A stretch of DNA of 64,000 bases from Acidobacteriota bacterium (GCA_012719455.1 JAAYAJ010000031.1:1-64000), one strand, 5' to 3'; positions 44,575-53,690 are shown, numbered from the stretch's first letter. The notes: generated from the sequence alone by a model not told the origin. Numbers and translations are program-made.

Positions 44575-45216
44575 ATGAAACTTCTGGCGATCAACGGCAG
44601 TCCGAGAAAGCGGTGGAACACGGCGACCCTGCTCGAAAAAGCGCTCGAGGGGGCGGCATCGCGGGGGGCGGAAACGGAACTGGTCCATCTCTACGATATC
44701 GATTTCAAGGGGTGCGTGAGCTGCTTCGCGTGCAAGACCCTGGGTGGGGCGAGCTACGGGCGCTGCGTGGTCGAGGACGGGCTGAAGCGGGTGCTCGATG
44801 AAGTCACGCGGGTGGACGCGGTGCTCGTGGGGTCGCCCGTTTACCTCGGGTCGGTCACGGGAGAGACGCAGTCGTTCCTGGAACGGCTGATTTTCCCCTA
44901 CCTGGCCTACACCGATCCCCCGACAACGCTCTTCCCCAAAAAGATCCGCACCGGGTTCATCTACACCCTGGGCGCCGGCGAAGAAAGGGTGCGGGAGGGG
45001 GCCATGGAGGCGAACTCCACCAGCCACAAGTTCCTGCTCGAGGTTGTGTTCGGGAGCGCGCGGGCGCTTTGGTGCTGCGACACCTGGCAGTTCGAGGACT
45101 ACTCGAAGGTCTACGCCCCGCGTTTCGATGTCGCGAAGAAGGCCCGGCGCCGGGAGGAGGTTTTCCCCGAGGACTGCCGCCGGGCGTTTGACCTGGGGGC
45201 CGAATTGGTGTCCTGA
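44575..45216 (+). CDS. NADPH-dependent FMN reductase / iron-sulfur flavoprotein-like
   Basis: Flavodoxin-fold protein of 213 residues: FMN phosphate loop LLAINGSPRKRWNTATLLEKAL, then a Cys motif GCVSCFACKTLGG with a further GRCVVEDGL, then VLVGSPVYLGSVTGETQSFLERL. The C-x2-C-x2-C pattern is that of iron-sulfur flavoproteins, which carry FMN plus a [4Fe-4S] cluster in anaerobes. Likely function is electron transfer or quinone/nitro reduction. The ATG follows GGAGGAGGTGT, one of the strongest ribosome binding sites here. Confidence 0.88.
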   Translation: MKLLAINGSPRKRWNTATLLEKALEGAASRGAETELVHLYDIDFKGCVSCFACKTLGGASYGRCVVEDGLKRVLDEVTRVDAVLVGSPVYLGSVTGETQSFLERLIFPYLAYTDPPTTLFPKKIRTGFIYTLGAGEERVREGAMEANSTSHKFLLEVVFGSARALWCCDTWQFEDYSKVYAPRFDVAKKARRREEVFPEDCRRAFDLGAELVS

Positions 45217-45324
45217 TCCGGGTGCCGGAGGGCTTTCGGGCTTTCGGTGGCGGGAGTTTTTTGGGGACGTGGGGGATAACAGCGGATTGCGTTCGGGATT
45301 TTCGAGACTCATAGGGAGGTGGGA

Positions 45325-46863
45325 ATGAAGAAGATCTGGATCACCCTTTTTCTGGTCGGCGCGTGCGCGCAACTTGCGTTTTCACAGATTAAAACGGCCA
45401 AGGTGACGGGCGGGGAGGTCGAGGGTGTCGTCGCCGACGGACTCTCGGTCTTCAAGGGGATTCCTTTTGCCGCGCCCCCGGTAGGGGAGCTGCGCTGGAA
45501 GGCGCCCGCGCCGGTGGCCCCCTGGACCGGGGTCAAGAAGACGGACGCGTTCGCCGACGCCTGCATGCAGCCGCCCAACTCGCAGGGGAACACCGCCCCG
45601 GTCAGTGAGGACTGCCTCTACCTGAACGTCTGGACGCCCGCCAAAAAGGGGGGTGACAAGCTTCCGGTGATCGTCTGGATCCACGGGGGGGGCTTCAGCG
45701 GCGGGTCGACCAGCATTCCCATGTACGACGGGACGGGCTTGGCCAAAAAAGGGGTGGTCCTGGTCAGTGTCGCCTACCGTGTAGGTCCGTTCGGATTCCT
45801 TGCGCACCCGGAACTCAGCCGGGAAAGCGGCAGGGGGTCGGGGAACTACGGTCTCGAGGACATGATCGCGGGGCTCCGGTGGGTGAAGGAAAACATCGCC
45901 CGCTTCGGGGGGGACCCGGGTAACGTTACCCTCTTCGGCCACTCGGCCGGCGGAATGGCGGTCAACCAGCTGGCGGCTTCCCCGGTGACCAAGGGGATGT
46001 TCCACCGCGTCATCTGCATGAGCGGCGGGTCGTTCGCTCCGCTGCAGACCTCCGCGCAGGGGGGGGTGGGAATGGGCATCCCCGCGCTCGAGCTTGCGGA
46101 ATCGTCGGGCAAGGCCCTGCTCGAGAAGCTGGGAGTCGCCGATATCCGCGCCGCGCGCGCCCTCGGCGCCGAGGAGATCCAGAAGAACGCGGAGGGGAGG
46201 TTCCGGCCGGTGGCCGACGGGCACGTGATCCCGAGCGATCTCTATACGATCTACCAGGCCCGCCGCTTCAACGACACCCCGATCCTCCTGGGCTTCACCT
46301 CCGATGAACTGGGATCGTTCGGCGGCCGCGGGGGGATTACCGCCGCTCAATTCGAGCAACAGGTCCGCTCGCAGTACGGGCCTGTCGCCGAGACGATTTT
46401 AGGCGTGTACGCGCATGGCACGGACGCCGAGGCGACGAGAGCTTCCAAGGACCTGTCGCGCGACAGCATGTTCGGATGGAGCACCTGGACGTGGTCGCGG
46501 CTCCAGTCTGAAAAGGGGAAGGGGAAAGCGTTCCAGTACTATTTTGATTACCACGAGCCCACCGTCGAAGGGGCGGGGCACGGCGCCGATGTTCCGTATG
46601 CATTCCAGACCCTGGCGCCCGGGCCGAACAGGACCCCCAAGCCCGAGGATCTGAAACTCGCCGATATGATGAGTTCCTATTGGGTCAACTTCGCGAAGAA
46701 TGGGGACCCGAACGGGCCCGGTTTGCCCCAATGGCCCGCTTTTGCGGAGCGGGATCAGAAGGCGATGGTGTTCGATGGGACGCCCGGCGCCCGGCCGGTC
46801 CCGAATCTGGACAAGTTGAAGGCCCTTGACGCGTATTTCTCCCGGCTCAGGGAGGCGAAGTAA
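45325..46863 (+). CDS. Secreted carboxylesterase type B (paralogue 2)
   Basis: Esterase of 512 residues with signal peptide KKIWITLFLVGACAQLAFS. Landmarks are nearly those of the gene at 24965: VFKGIPFAAPPVGELRWKAP, EDCLYLNVWTPAKK, HGGGFSGG, FGHSAGGMA with Ser207, GHGADVPYAF. It differs from paralogue 1 in having the usual H in the oxyanion HGGG motif and a shorter segment before the glycine-rich loop. The two clearly arose by duplication, about 20 kb apart, and keep similar neighbours in the sense of other secreted esterases. ATG at 45325 after AGGGAGGTGGG; a GTG six bases upstream is the alternative. Confidence 0.92.
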   Translation: MKKIWITLFLVGACAQLAFSQIKTAKVTGGEVEGVVADGLSVFKGIPFAAPPVGELRWKAPAPVAPWTGVKKTDAFADACMQPPNSQGNTAPVSEDCLYLNVWTPAKKGGDKLPVIVWIHGGGFSGGSTSIPMYDGTGLAKKGVVLVSVAYRVGPFGFLAHPELSRESGRGSGNYGLEDMIAGLRWVKENIARFGGDPGNVTLFGHSAGGMAVNQLAASPVTKGMFHRVICMSGGSFAPLQTSAQGGVGMGIPALELAESSGKALLEKLGVADIRAARALGAEEIQKNAEGRFRPVADGHVIPSDLYTIYQARRFNDTPILLGFTSDELGSFGGRGGITAAQFEQQVRSQYGPVAETILGVYAHGTDAEATRASKDLSRDSMFGWSTWTWSRLQSEKGKGKAFQYYFDYHEPTVEGAGHGADVPYAFQTLAPGPNRTPKPEDLKLADMMSSYWVNFAKNGDPNGPGLPQWPAFAERDQKAMVFDGTPGARPVPNLDKLKALDAYFSRLREAK

Positions 46864-46875
46864 CCTTCGGGCGAC

Positions 46876-46915
46876 GGGGCGGGTCCAGGGCCTTGCGGCC
46901 CGCCGGACCCGCCCC
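46876..46915. terminator. Convergent-gene hairpin
   Basis: Eleven-bp stem GGGGCGGGTCC / GGACCCGCCCC enclosing a second small stem GGGCC / GGCCC, between the stops at 46863 and 46974. Confidence 0.65.
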
Positions 46916-46973
46916 TCATCCAATCCCGTACCGCTCCGGCTCGACGTGCGGCATAGGTTCTAAGAAATCCCGC

Positions 46974-47822
46974 CTATCGCGCCGTTTCGGGTATGGCGTT
47001 GGGGGGCGGATCGATCACGATCGGTTTGCCGGTGAGGTTCACGCTGATCGTGTGGATCCAGCGGTAGCGCCCGTTCACCAGCCGGAACAGGTGTGAATCG
47101 GGCATCCCATCCTTGCTGTCGCCGAAACGGCAGAAGACGTTGATCGCCCCCATCTCCTCGTCGACGACGTAGGTGCGGTTGACGACGAACATCTCTCCGA
47201 GCGGCGCGGGGATCTGGCAGGTGTCCCGGGGCTCGTTCTTGGGGTTGGTGTAGGCTCCCCCCTCGAGCCGGGCGCACGGCGTCCCCCAGGGGGGACGGAT
47301 CCCCTTGTCTAGGAAGACGAAATCGAAATACTGGTTCCCGGCGTCGACCAGGGCCTGGCGGCTGACCCGGTCATCGGGCGCGAGCACCGGCCAGTCTTCG
47401 GCTTTCGAATACTTCAGGTAATCCGCGGCATTGAACAGCCAGTCATCCTCGTCGCTGACGAGGCTGTCGATCTCGGTGATCTTGCCGTTCTTGACCGCCA
47501 GGCGGGTGCCCAGCACGTAGGGGTGCCCCCCCTCGGTGATGATCACCTCGGTGAAGGTCTTGCAGCGCGGGACATCGTAGATGCTGATGGTGTGCGCGAT
47601 CGGCAGCGCCGTATTCCACAGCCCCTTTTCCCCGGTGATGGGGATCATGTTTTCCTGGAACTTCGCCTTGGCGTCCAGCGACATCTTGGAGATGTCGCCC
47701 GAGGCCTGGGCGGCGAGATAGCTCTCGACCGCCGCCTGGAGCATCGGCCGGGTGCATTCCTGCGCGTAAACCGCGGTGGAGCCGGCGAGCAGGACCGCCA
47801 GGCTGATCAGTGCACGGATCAT
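46974..47822 (-). CDS. Secreted protein of unknown function (possibly NTF2-like)
   Basis: Protein of 282 residues with a signal peptide (MIRALISLAVLLAGSTAVYA). I do not recognise a characterised family. Residues 35-120 begin like an NTF2-like domain (MLQAAVESYLAAQASGDISKMSLDAKAKFQENM) and the C-terminus ends in strands (SHLFRLVNGRYRWIHTISVNL) that also fit that fold, so it may be two such domains. Four Cys residues in the exported part could form disulfides. ATG at 47822 after AAAGGAGG. Divergent from the Tat flavoprotein gene by about 240 bases. Confidence 0.7.
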   Translation of the reverse strand: MIRALISLAVLLAGSTAVYAQECTRPMLQAAVESYLAAQASGDISKMSLDAKAKFQENMIPITGEKGLWNTALPIAHTISIYDVPRCKTFTEVIITEGGHPYVLGTRLAVKNGKITEIDSLVSDEDDWLFNAADYLKYSKAEDWPVLAPDDRVSRQALVDAGNQYFDFVFLDKGIRPPWGTPCARLEGGAYTNPKNEPRDTCQIPAPLGEMFVVNRTYVVDEEMGAINVFCRFGDSKDGMPDSHLFRLVNGRYRWIHTISVNLTGKPIVIDPPPNAIPETAR

Positions 47823-48061
47823 GGAACCTCCTTTGGATTCACTCGAAATCGGGATCTGGAAACAATCCTGCGGCCCGGCGCCCGCGGGGATGCGATCCCG
47901 GGGGAGGCCCTCTGCGATTGCTTTCAAAGATAAAAGGTCGACGGCGGCATTTTTGCGTAAACGGCCGGAAAAAGCAATCTCCTCCGCGTCCCCGCTTTTC
48001 CCGCTTGTGCCGGGGCCGAATATTACCTATAAGTCTTTACAAACCATGGGAGGGCGTCATC

Positions 48062-49693
48062 TTGAGAGCAAAGCAGACCGCAGGGGCGCAGCCGAGCCGC
48101 AGGACATTTCTCCGTAACGCCGCCGCGGGGGCGGCTGTTTTCACCGGGATGCTCCGGGGCCGGCCGGTGGCCGCCGGGCCGGCCGTGCAGGCCGTCCTTT
48201 CACCGGGGCAGGCGTTCGAGACCGATGTTCTCGTGGTCGGGGCGGGAACGGCGGGGCTCGCCGCCGCGGTCTCGGCCGCCGAGACCGGGGTCCGGGTGAC
48301 CCTCATCGACAAGGCGGCGACCTTCACCGCCCTCGGGGGGGACAACACCGCCATCGGCAGCCGGCTGCAGAAGCGGCTCGGCATCGAGATCGACATCGAC
48401 GAGGTGGTCGCCGCCCTGATGCGCTGGGGGGGGAACAAGCCCGACGCGCGCCTGATCCGGCTCTGGGCCGTCCACTGCGGCCGGGTCATGGACTGGATGC
48501 TCGACATGACCGACGCCGCCGGGCTGCGGGCCGGGCTCTGGATCCCGACCGAACTGGACGCGAGCGCCGCCCGCATCGACGCCTGGCCGCGCCCGACCGG
48601 GTTCCCCGCCGGGTGGGACTACCGCGCCGAAGCGACGGTGGAATATCCTACGGCGCACCGGTGGAACGAGGGGGCCCACCAGCGGATGCTGCTGGAGGTG
48701 CTGGAGAAAAACGCCCGGAGCCGCGGCGCCGCGATCTTCTACGAAACCCGCGCCGCCGAGCTGCTCGCCGGCGCCGGGGGGCGGGTCACCGGTGTCCTGG
48801 CCGAAACGGGAGCGGGCGACTACGTCCAGATCCGGGCGCACAAAGCGGTCGTGCTCACCACCGGCGATTACGGGAGCAACCCGGAGATGATGCGGCAATA
48901 CTGTCCCCAGGCGGCCGAGCTCGCGGCTTCCCGGGCCAACCTCAAGCGCGTGCTCGGCGTGGCGCACAATACCGGGGACGGGCACCGCATGGCGATGCGG
49001 ATGGGGGCGGTCATGGAACTGGCGCCGCACGCCCCGATGGCCCACATGTTCCACGTCATGGGGACCGACGCCTTCCTGCGCGTCAACCGGTACGGCGACC
49101 GGTACGAAAACGAGGACGTGGACACCCAGAGCCTGGCCAACCAGTGCGTGCAGCAAGGGGGATACTGGGTCGTGTTCGACGCCGGCTGGCCGGAGGACGT
49201 GGCGAAGATGGGCCTGGGCTTCCGGCGCATCTGGCGGCCCGACGAAGGGACCCGGCGGCGCTTCGAGTCACAGCTGAAATCGGGCCAGGTCATCCAGGCG
49301 GCGTCGATCGCGGAACTGGCGGCGAAGATGAAGGTGCCCGGGGAGCGCTTCCGGGCGACGGTCGAGCGCTACAACGCCCTCGCACGCGAGGGACGGGACC
49401 TCGATTTCGGCAAGAGGGCCGACCGGCTGACGCGGGTCGACCGGGCGCCGTATTACGCGGGGTGGAGCGACACCCCCGATTTTCTGGCGGTCATGGGCGG
49501 GCTGGTCGTCAACCCGCGCCTGCAGCCCCTGGACGACCGGGGGCGGCCGATAGCGGGCCTCTACCTGGCCGGTAACACCGTGGGCCGGCGCTTCGCCAAC
49601 GACTATCCCGTCATCCTCCCCGGCCTCAGCCACAGCATGGCCTGGACCCACGGCTACCTCGCCGGCCAATGGGCCGCCGGGGAGAAGGCCTAG
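48062..49693 (+). CDS. Tat-exported FAD-dependent dehydrogenase (fumarate reductase/ketosteroid dehydrogenase fold)
   Basis: Flavoprotein of 543 residues. The N-terminus has a true twin-arginine signal (PSRRTFLRNAAAGAAVFTG). The FAD-binding site is DVLVVGAGTAGLAAAVSAAETG. Motifs KAVVLTTGDYGSN, RVLGVAHNTGDGHRMAMRMGA and the C-terminal LYLAGNTVGRRFANDYPVILPGLSHSMAWTHGYLAG match the family of flavocytochrome fumarate reductases and 3-ketosteroid 1-dehydrogenases. No ATG is available; I use TTG at 48062, which has GGGAGGG seven bases upstream and places the Tat signal at the N-terminus. Probably periplasmic; substrate unknown. Confidence 0.85.
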   Translation: MRAKQTAGAQPSRRTFLRNAAAGAAVFTGMLRGRPVAAGPAVQAVLSPGQAFETDVLVVGAGTAGLAAAVSAAETGVRVTLIDKAATFTALGGDNTAIGSRLQKRLGIEIDIDEVVAALMRWGGNKPDARLIRLWAVHCGRVMDWMLDMTDAAGLRAGLWIPTELDASAARIDAWPRPTGFPAGWDYRAEATVEYPTAHRWNEGAHQRMLLEVLEKNARSRGAAIFYETRAAELLAGAGGRVTGVLAETGAGDYVQIRAHKAVVLTTGDYGSNPEMMRQYCPQAAELAASRANLKRVLGVAHNTGDGHRMAMRMGAVMELAPHAPMAHMFHVMGTDAFLRVNRYGDRYENEDVDTQSLANQCVQQGGYWVVFDAGWPEDVAKMGLGFRRIWRPDEGTRRRFESQLKSGQVIQAASIAELAAKMKVPGERFRATVERYNALAREGRDLDFGKRADRLTRVDRAPYYAGWSDTPDFLAVMGGLVVNPRLQPLDDRGRPIAGLYLAGNTVGRRFANDYPVILPGLSHSMAWTHGYLAGQWAAGEKA

Positions 49694-49742
49694 CGGGAGC
49701 GGACCGCCGGTCGTTCGGCCCTGCGGGAACGGAGGCGGCTTG

Positions 49743-49751
49743 TGCCATAAT
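49743..49751 (+). promoter_or_regulatory. Extended -10 promoter, leaderless start of ywbE
   Basis: TG-C-CATAAT ends six bases before the ATG at 49758. Confidence 0.5.
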
Positions 49752-49757
49752 GCAGGC

Positions 49758-49955
49758 ATGGACGGCGCACGACGGTCCCAGGTCCAGGTTGGAATGACGG
49801 TCCGGGTGGTGGAAAAGCGGAACCAGCGGAGCGGAGAGCTCACGGAGGGGATCGTGCGGAGAATCCTCACCCGGTCGCCCACCCACCCCCACGGGATCAA
49901 GGTGATGCTCGACGGCGGCGTCGTCGGACGGGTCAAGGAGATCGTCCGGTTTTGA
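49758..49955 (+). CDS. ywbE: YwbE family protein
   Basis: Small protein of 65 residues. The pattern VGMTVRVVEKRNQRSGELTEGIVRRILTRSPTHPHGIKVML, then GVVGRVKEIV, is that of the YwbE family, widespread and of unknown function; the SH3-like beta pattern suggests RNA or protein binding. There is no ribosome binding site, and an extended -10 element lies six bases upstream, so the mRNA should be leaderless. The next gene begins 15 bases after its stop with its own GGGAGAAG. Confidence 0.93.
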   Translation: MDGARRSQVQVGMTVRVVEKRNQRSGELTEGIVRRILTRSPTHPHGIKVMLDGGVVGRVKEIVRF

Positions 49956-49970
49956 GACGGGAGAAGCGAT

Positions 49971-50789
49971 ATGGCGGATGCGGCTGAAATCGTGGTTGAG
50001 CGGGACGCGGTCTACGCCGAGGTCGGGCGGCCGCTGCGCTGGAACGTCTTCCGGCCCGCCGCGGCGGTCGCCGGCGCGCCGGGCATCCTCGTCTATCACG
50101 GCGGGGGGTGGCGGGTGGGCGACCGGGCGAATATGACCGCCGCCTGCGAGGCCTTCGCCCGCCGGGGCTGGGTGGCGATCGCGCCCGAATACCGGCTGCT
50201 TGGCGAGGCCCCCTGGCCGGCGCCCCTGGACGACACGCGCGCCGCCATCCGTGCCGCGCGGGAGCAAGCGGGCGCGCTTGGGATCGCCGCCGACCGCGTC
50301 TTCCTGGCCGGCTATTCGGCGGGGGCGCACCTGGCGTTGCTGGCGGCGAGCGGGAGTGAGGACCCGGCCCAGGGCCCTTGCGCCGATCGGCCCGGAACGG
50401 TCGCCGGGGTCGCCGCCTTTTTCGTCCCCGCCGTCATCCCGGAGACGCAGGGGAGTGCGCTCGGCATCACGGGCCCCTGCGCCGCCGCGGCGCTCGACCT
50501 CCGGACCCACGCCGGCCGCCTCCCCCCCGTCATCCTCTTCTGCGGCGACGGCGATTCCATGACCCCGCCGGAGCTCTCCCTGGAACTCTACCAGGCCATC
50601 CGCCGGGCGGGGGGTACGGCCGACCTGCGCCTGTACGCGGACCTGGTCCACGAATTCGTCTCGCTCCCCGGGATGATGGAGGCCACCGTCGATGACGCGG
50701 CCGCCTTCTTCACCCGCACGGTCCTTTGCAAGGCGGAGTTCGACGCCGCGCTCGAGCGCCTGCGCCGGTGGTGGGAGGGCGTCGGGTAA
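49971..50789 (+). CDS. Alpha/beta-hydrolase esterase/lipase
   Basis: Cytoplasmic serine hydrolase of 272 residues of the hormone-sensitive lipase-like/BD-FAE type: oxyanion VYHGGGWRVGD, APEYRL, nucleophile AGYSAGAHLALL, acid in FCGDGDSMTPP, His in LVHEFVSLPGM. Acts on small carboxylic esters. Likely cotranscribed with ywbE because only 15 bases separate them. The C-terminal 25 residues form an extra Arg/Trp-rich helix (FDAALERLRRWW). Confidence 0.88.
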   Translation: MADAAEIVVERDAVYAEVGRPLRWNVFRPAAAVAGAPGILVYHGGGWRVGDRANMTAACEAFARRGWVAIAPEYRLLGEAPWPAPLDDTRAAIRAAREQAGALGIAADRVFLAGYSAGAHLALLAASGSEDPAQGPCADRPGTVAGVAAFFVPAVIPETQGSALGITGPCAAAALDLRTHAGRLPPVILFCGDGDSMTPPELSLELYQAIRRAGGTADLRLYADLVHEFVSLPGMMEATVDDAAAFFTRTVLCKAEFDAALERLRRWWEGVG

Positions 50790-50826
50790 GGGAGCGCCCG
50801 CGATCACAATGCGGGAGGGGCCTCGT

Positions 50827-50846
50827 GGTACGGATACAAACGTACC
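50827..50846. terminator. Small hairpin between convergent genes
   Basis: GGTACG / CGTACC, six-bp stem with an eight-base loop, between the stops at 50789 and 50867. No T-run, weak evidence. Confidence 0.3.
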
Positions 50847-50866
50847 CGGCGGCGGCGCGAGGGCGT

Positions 50867-52048
50867 TTACACCGAACGGGCGGCGATCCAGGCGACGGAG
50901 ACATAGGTCCCGATCGCGCTTCCCAGGTTGGCGAGCGCCACCACCAGCAGGATGCGCGTGACCGGGTTGAGCCAGAAGCCGCGCACGCTGGCGATCGCGT
51001 TGGGGAGGTCTTCGAGATCGCTCACCTTCGGTTTTTTCAGCAGCGCCTGGACGATGCCGGCCACCCAGCCCGCGGCGGTCAGCGGGTCGAGGCTGGTCAG
51101 GGGGGCGGCCACGAAGGCGGTCAGGATAGTCAGCGGGTGGGCCAGGGCCAGCGCGGCTCCGAGTGCGGCAAGGGTGCCGTGGACGACGACCCAGATCCCG
51201 ATGTTCTCCATTCCGTGCTGGGTCCCCCGGCCGAAGCTCGCGGCGATCAGCGCCAGTATGGCGATCGGCACCCCCCACTTTAAAATAGTGGCCCAGGTCG
51301 ATTTCGGGGGGAGTTCCGACAGCGGCCCCAGGTCGTGGGGCTCATGCACCTGCCGCGCGATCCCCGGCACGTGCCCGGCTCCCACGATGGCGACGATGTC
51401 GACGCCGGGCGCATTGCGGATCTTCTCGGCGAGATAGGTGTCCCGCTCCTCGATCAACCTCCGCTTGATCTCGGGGAAAGTGGCGGCGAATTCGGACATC
51501 ACGACTTCGAACTGGTCCTTCTTCTTGAGGGATTCGATCATCTCGCCGTCGATCTCTTCCCCTCCCAGCACGCCCATGGCCACGTGGGAGAAGAGCTTGA
51601 TCTTGTTCCAGAAGCCGAGGTATCCCCAGACGCGCTTGAGGGTGATCTCTATGGCACGGTCGGCCAGGACCAGCTCGGCCCCCGTCTCCCGGGCCATTTC
51701 GATCCCCTTGAGCATCTCCGCCCCCGGCTGGAGCCCGAGCTTGTTGCCCAGCCGCCGGTAGAAGCTGGTCAGGATCAGCTGGGCCAGGAGGAAGACGGAC
51801 TTTTTCTGCCGCACGACCTGGAAAATGTCCATCTTGGCCCAGTTGTCGGCCTGGGTCATGGCTTGGTAGCGCCCCGGGCACAGCTCTACGCAGATGGTGT
51901 CCGGTTTGACCCGTTCGACCGTCGCGGCGACATCCTCGACGCTCTCCCTGGAGAGGTGCGCCGTGCCGACGAGGTAGAGGTTCTTTTCCCCCACCCTCAC
52001 GTGGGTGACGGTTTCCGGCAGATCGATGGTTTCGGTCATGTTTGACAT
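50867..52048 (-). CDS. TraB/PrgY-family membrane protein
   Basis: Protein of 393 residues. The N-terminal 230 residues form the TraB/Tiki-like domain: LYLVGTAHLSRESVEDVAATV with the G-x-x-H motif, PDTICVELCPGRYQAM, and IVAIVGAGHVPGI with the second G-x-x-H. Three or four transmembrane helices follow (ATILKWGVPIAILALIA, VVVHGTLAALGAALALA, ILLVVALANLGSAIGTYVSVAWIAA). PrgY of enterococcal plasmids blocks pheromone activity, and animal Tiki is a metalloprotease, so a membrane-bound metalloprotease role is plausible. Start at 52048 or 52039; no clear ribosome binding site helps. Confidence 0.88.
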   Translation of the reverse strand: MSNMTETIDLPETVTHVRVGEKNLYLVGTAHLSRESVEDVAATVERVKPDTICVELCPGRYQAMTQADNWAKMDIFQVVRQKKSVFLLAQLILTSFYRRLGNKLGLQPGAEMLKGIEMARETGAELVLADRAIEITLKRVWGYLGFWNKIKLFSHVAMGVLGGEEIDGEMIESLKKKDQFEVVMSEFAATFPEIKRRLIEERDTYLAEKIRNAPGVDIVAIVGAGHVPGIARQVHEPHDLGPLSELPPKSTWATILKWGVPIAILALIAASFGRGTQHGMENIGIWVVVHGTLAALGAALALAHPLTILTAFVAAPLTSLDPLTAAGWVAGIVQALLKKPKVSDLEDLPNAIASVRGFWLNPVTRILLVVALANLGSAIGTYVSVAWIAARSV

Positions 52049-52095
52049 GGGGACAATCACCAGCGCCCCGTTTGCCCTTCCTGTTCCAAGTAACA

Positions 52096-52123
52096 AAAGG
52101 GGACACCGGTGACTGTCCCCTTT
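52096..52123. repeat. REP-like palindrome in a divergent promoter region
   Basis: Perfect ten-bp stem AAAGGGGACA / TGTCCCCTTT with an eight-base loop. Words of the GGGGACA type are common in repetitive extragenic palindromes of many bacteria. It lies just upstream of a TATAAT at 52134-52139 that may serve the FAD gene. Confidence 0.45.
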
Positions 52124-52133
52124 CGCCCTGAAA

Positions 52134-52139
52134 TATAAT
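52134..52139 (+). promoter_or_regulatory. -10 element before the FAD oxidoreductase
   Basis: Perfect TATAAT, 119 bases before the ATG at 52259; the -35 position would fall inside the palindrome at 52096-52123. Confidence 0.4.
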
Positions 52140-52258
52140 GGGCGGGGGGCGTTCTGTCACCCTCAAAAATCCCCGGACGGATTCCGTTGCCCTTCCGGGC
52201 CCCGGTTGTCGTAATATGGGCGTATCCGTCAATCGACCGTACACAAAGGGGGACCAGA

Positions 52259-53683
52259 ATGAACGCCGTATCCACCCGGAAAACCGTCACCGAACCGGCC
52301 CGCGAAATCGAGATCAGCAGGGAGGCCGACGTCGTTGTCGTGGGCGGGGGGCCCGGGGGGATCGGGGCGGCGCTGGCCGCGGCCCGCAGCGGGGCGGACA
52401 CCGTGCTCGTGGAACGGTACGGCTACCTGGGGGGGATGGCCACGGGAGGGCTGGTCACCATCATCCCGAACCTCAGCACCATCGACGGTGAGCAGCAGAT
52501 CGCCGGCATCTGCCAGGAGGTGATCGACCGGGTGGACGCGCGCGGGGCGGCCGATTTCCCGAAGAAGGAGGACTGGGGCTCCACGGACCCGAAACTGGTG
52601 CGGCACTACGTCGACGCCAATCTCGCCTTCTTCTACATCCGCCGCGACCTCAACCTGGGAAAGGACCGGGTGCTCTACACCGTCGTGGTCGATCCCGAAA
52701 TATTGAAATGCGAGCTGAACAACATGATGGAAGAGGCGGGGGTGACGCTCTGCCTCCACTCCTGGGGCACCCGACCCATCATGGACGGAAACCGGGTGCG
52801 GGGGGTCTTTGTGGAAAACAAGTCGGGGCGGCAGGCGATCACGGCCAGGGTCGTCATCGACTGCACCGGGGACGGGGACCTGCTCAGGCCCGCCGGGGCC
52901 GAGTGCGACGACCGCATGGTGCCGGGGCTTCGGATCTCTTTCTTCGCCTTTCCCTTCTGGATCGGCAACGTGCGCATGGACCGGCTGGAGCAATTCCGCG
53001 CCGCGGAACCGGACCGATACGCCGGGCTGATGGAGGAACTGGGCCGGCTGGGCGGCGCGAACTTCTACATCAAGGATCTCGTGCCGAACCACGAAGGGGT
53101 CGCCTGGTTCTACCCCTTCCACCCGTCGCTGCGGCAGGCCGACATCGGCGAGATCAACCGGGTCGAACTCGAAGGCAGGAAGAAGATGCTCCTGTCATAC
53201 GATTTTTACCGGAAGCACGTGCCGGGCTTCGAGCAGAGCTACATCTCGCTCAGCTCCATGCAGCTCGGGATCCAGGGGGGGCAGCGGGTCGTGGGGGAGT
53301 ACGTGTGCACCGAACGCGACATCTCCTCCGACGAGGTTTTCGAGGACACCATCGCCGTCTTCCCGAACAACGACACGGGGGAGATCTCGGCCCGGCACCC
53401 GAGCGTGTGTATTCCCTACCGCGCCCTGGTTCCGAAAGGGGTCGAGGGGCTGCTCGTGGCCTGCCGGGCCTTTTCCTCCGAGTATCCCTTCAACGAGCAT
53501 TTCAACCTCATCCCCCACTGCATCGCCATGGGGCAGGCGGCCGGAACCGCGGCCGCGCTGGCGGTACGGGAGGGGACCGAACCCCGCGGGGTCGATGTCG
53601 TCCTGCTCCAGAAGCGGCTGCTCGCCCAGGGCGTCATCCTCCCCGGCGGGATCGGGAGCCTGCGCCGACCCGACAGCTGTTGA
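52259..53683 (+). CDS. FAD-dependent oxidoreductase (FAD_oxidored type)
   Basis: Flavoprotein of 474 residues with dinucleotide-binding motif ADVVVVGGGPGGIGAALAAARSG, followed by VLVERYGYLGGMATGG, ATARVVIDCTGDGDL-like segment (VVIDCTGDGDLLRPAGAE) and C-terminal GLLVACRAFSSEYPFNEHFN with IAMGQAAGTAAAL. This is the family of FAD-dependent proteins with the Y-L-G-G-x-x-T motif. No signal peptide. Substrate unknown; relatives are often found in sugar or aromatic degradation loci. AAAGGGGGA precedes the ATG. Its 3' end is seven bases from that of the selenoprotein gene, tail to tail. Confidence 0.87.
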   Translation: MNAVSTRKTVTEPAREIEISREADVVVVGGGPGGIGAALAAARSGADTVLVERYGYLGGMATGGLVTIIPNLSTIDGEQQIAGICQEVIDRVDARGAADFPKKEDWGSTDPKLVRHYVDANLAFFYIRRDLNLGKDRVLYTVVVDPEILKCELNNMMEEAGVTLCLHSWGTRPIMDGNRVRGVFVENKSGRQAITARVVIDCTGDGDLLRPAGAECDDRMVPGLRISFFAFPFWIGNVRMDRLEQFRAAEPDRYAGLMEELGRLGGANFYIKDLVPNHEGVAWFYPFHPSLRQADIGEINRVELEGRKKMLLSYDFYRKHVPGFEQSYISLSSMQLGIQGGQRVVGEYVCTERDISSDEVFEDTIAVFPNNDTGEISARHPSVCIPYRALVPKGVEGLLVACRAFSSEYPFNEHFNLIPHCIAMGQAAGTAAALAVREGTEPRGVDVVLLQKRLLAQGVILPGGIGSLRRPDSC

Positions 53684-53690
53684 GCGCGGC

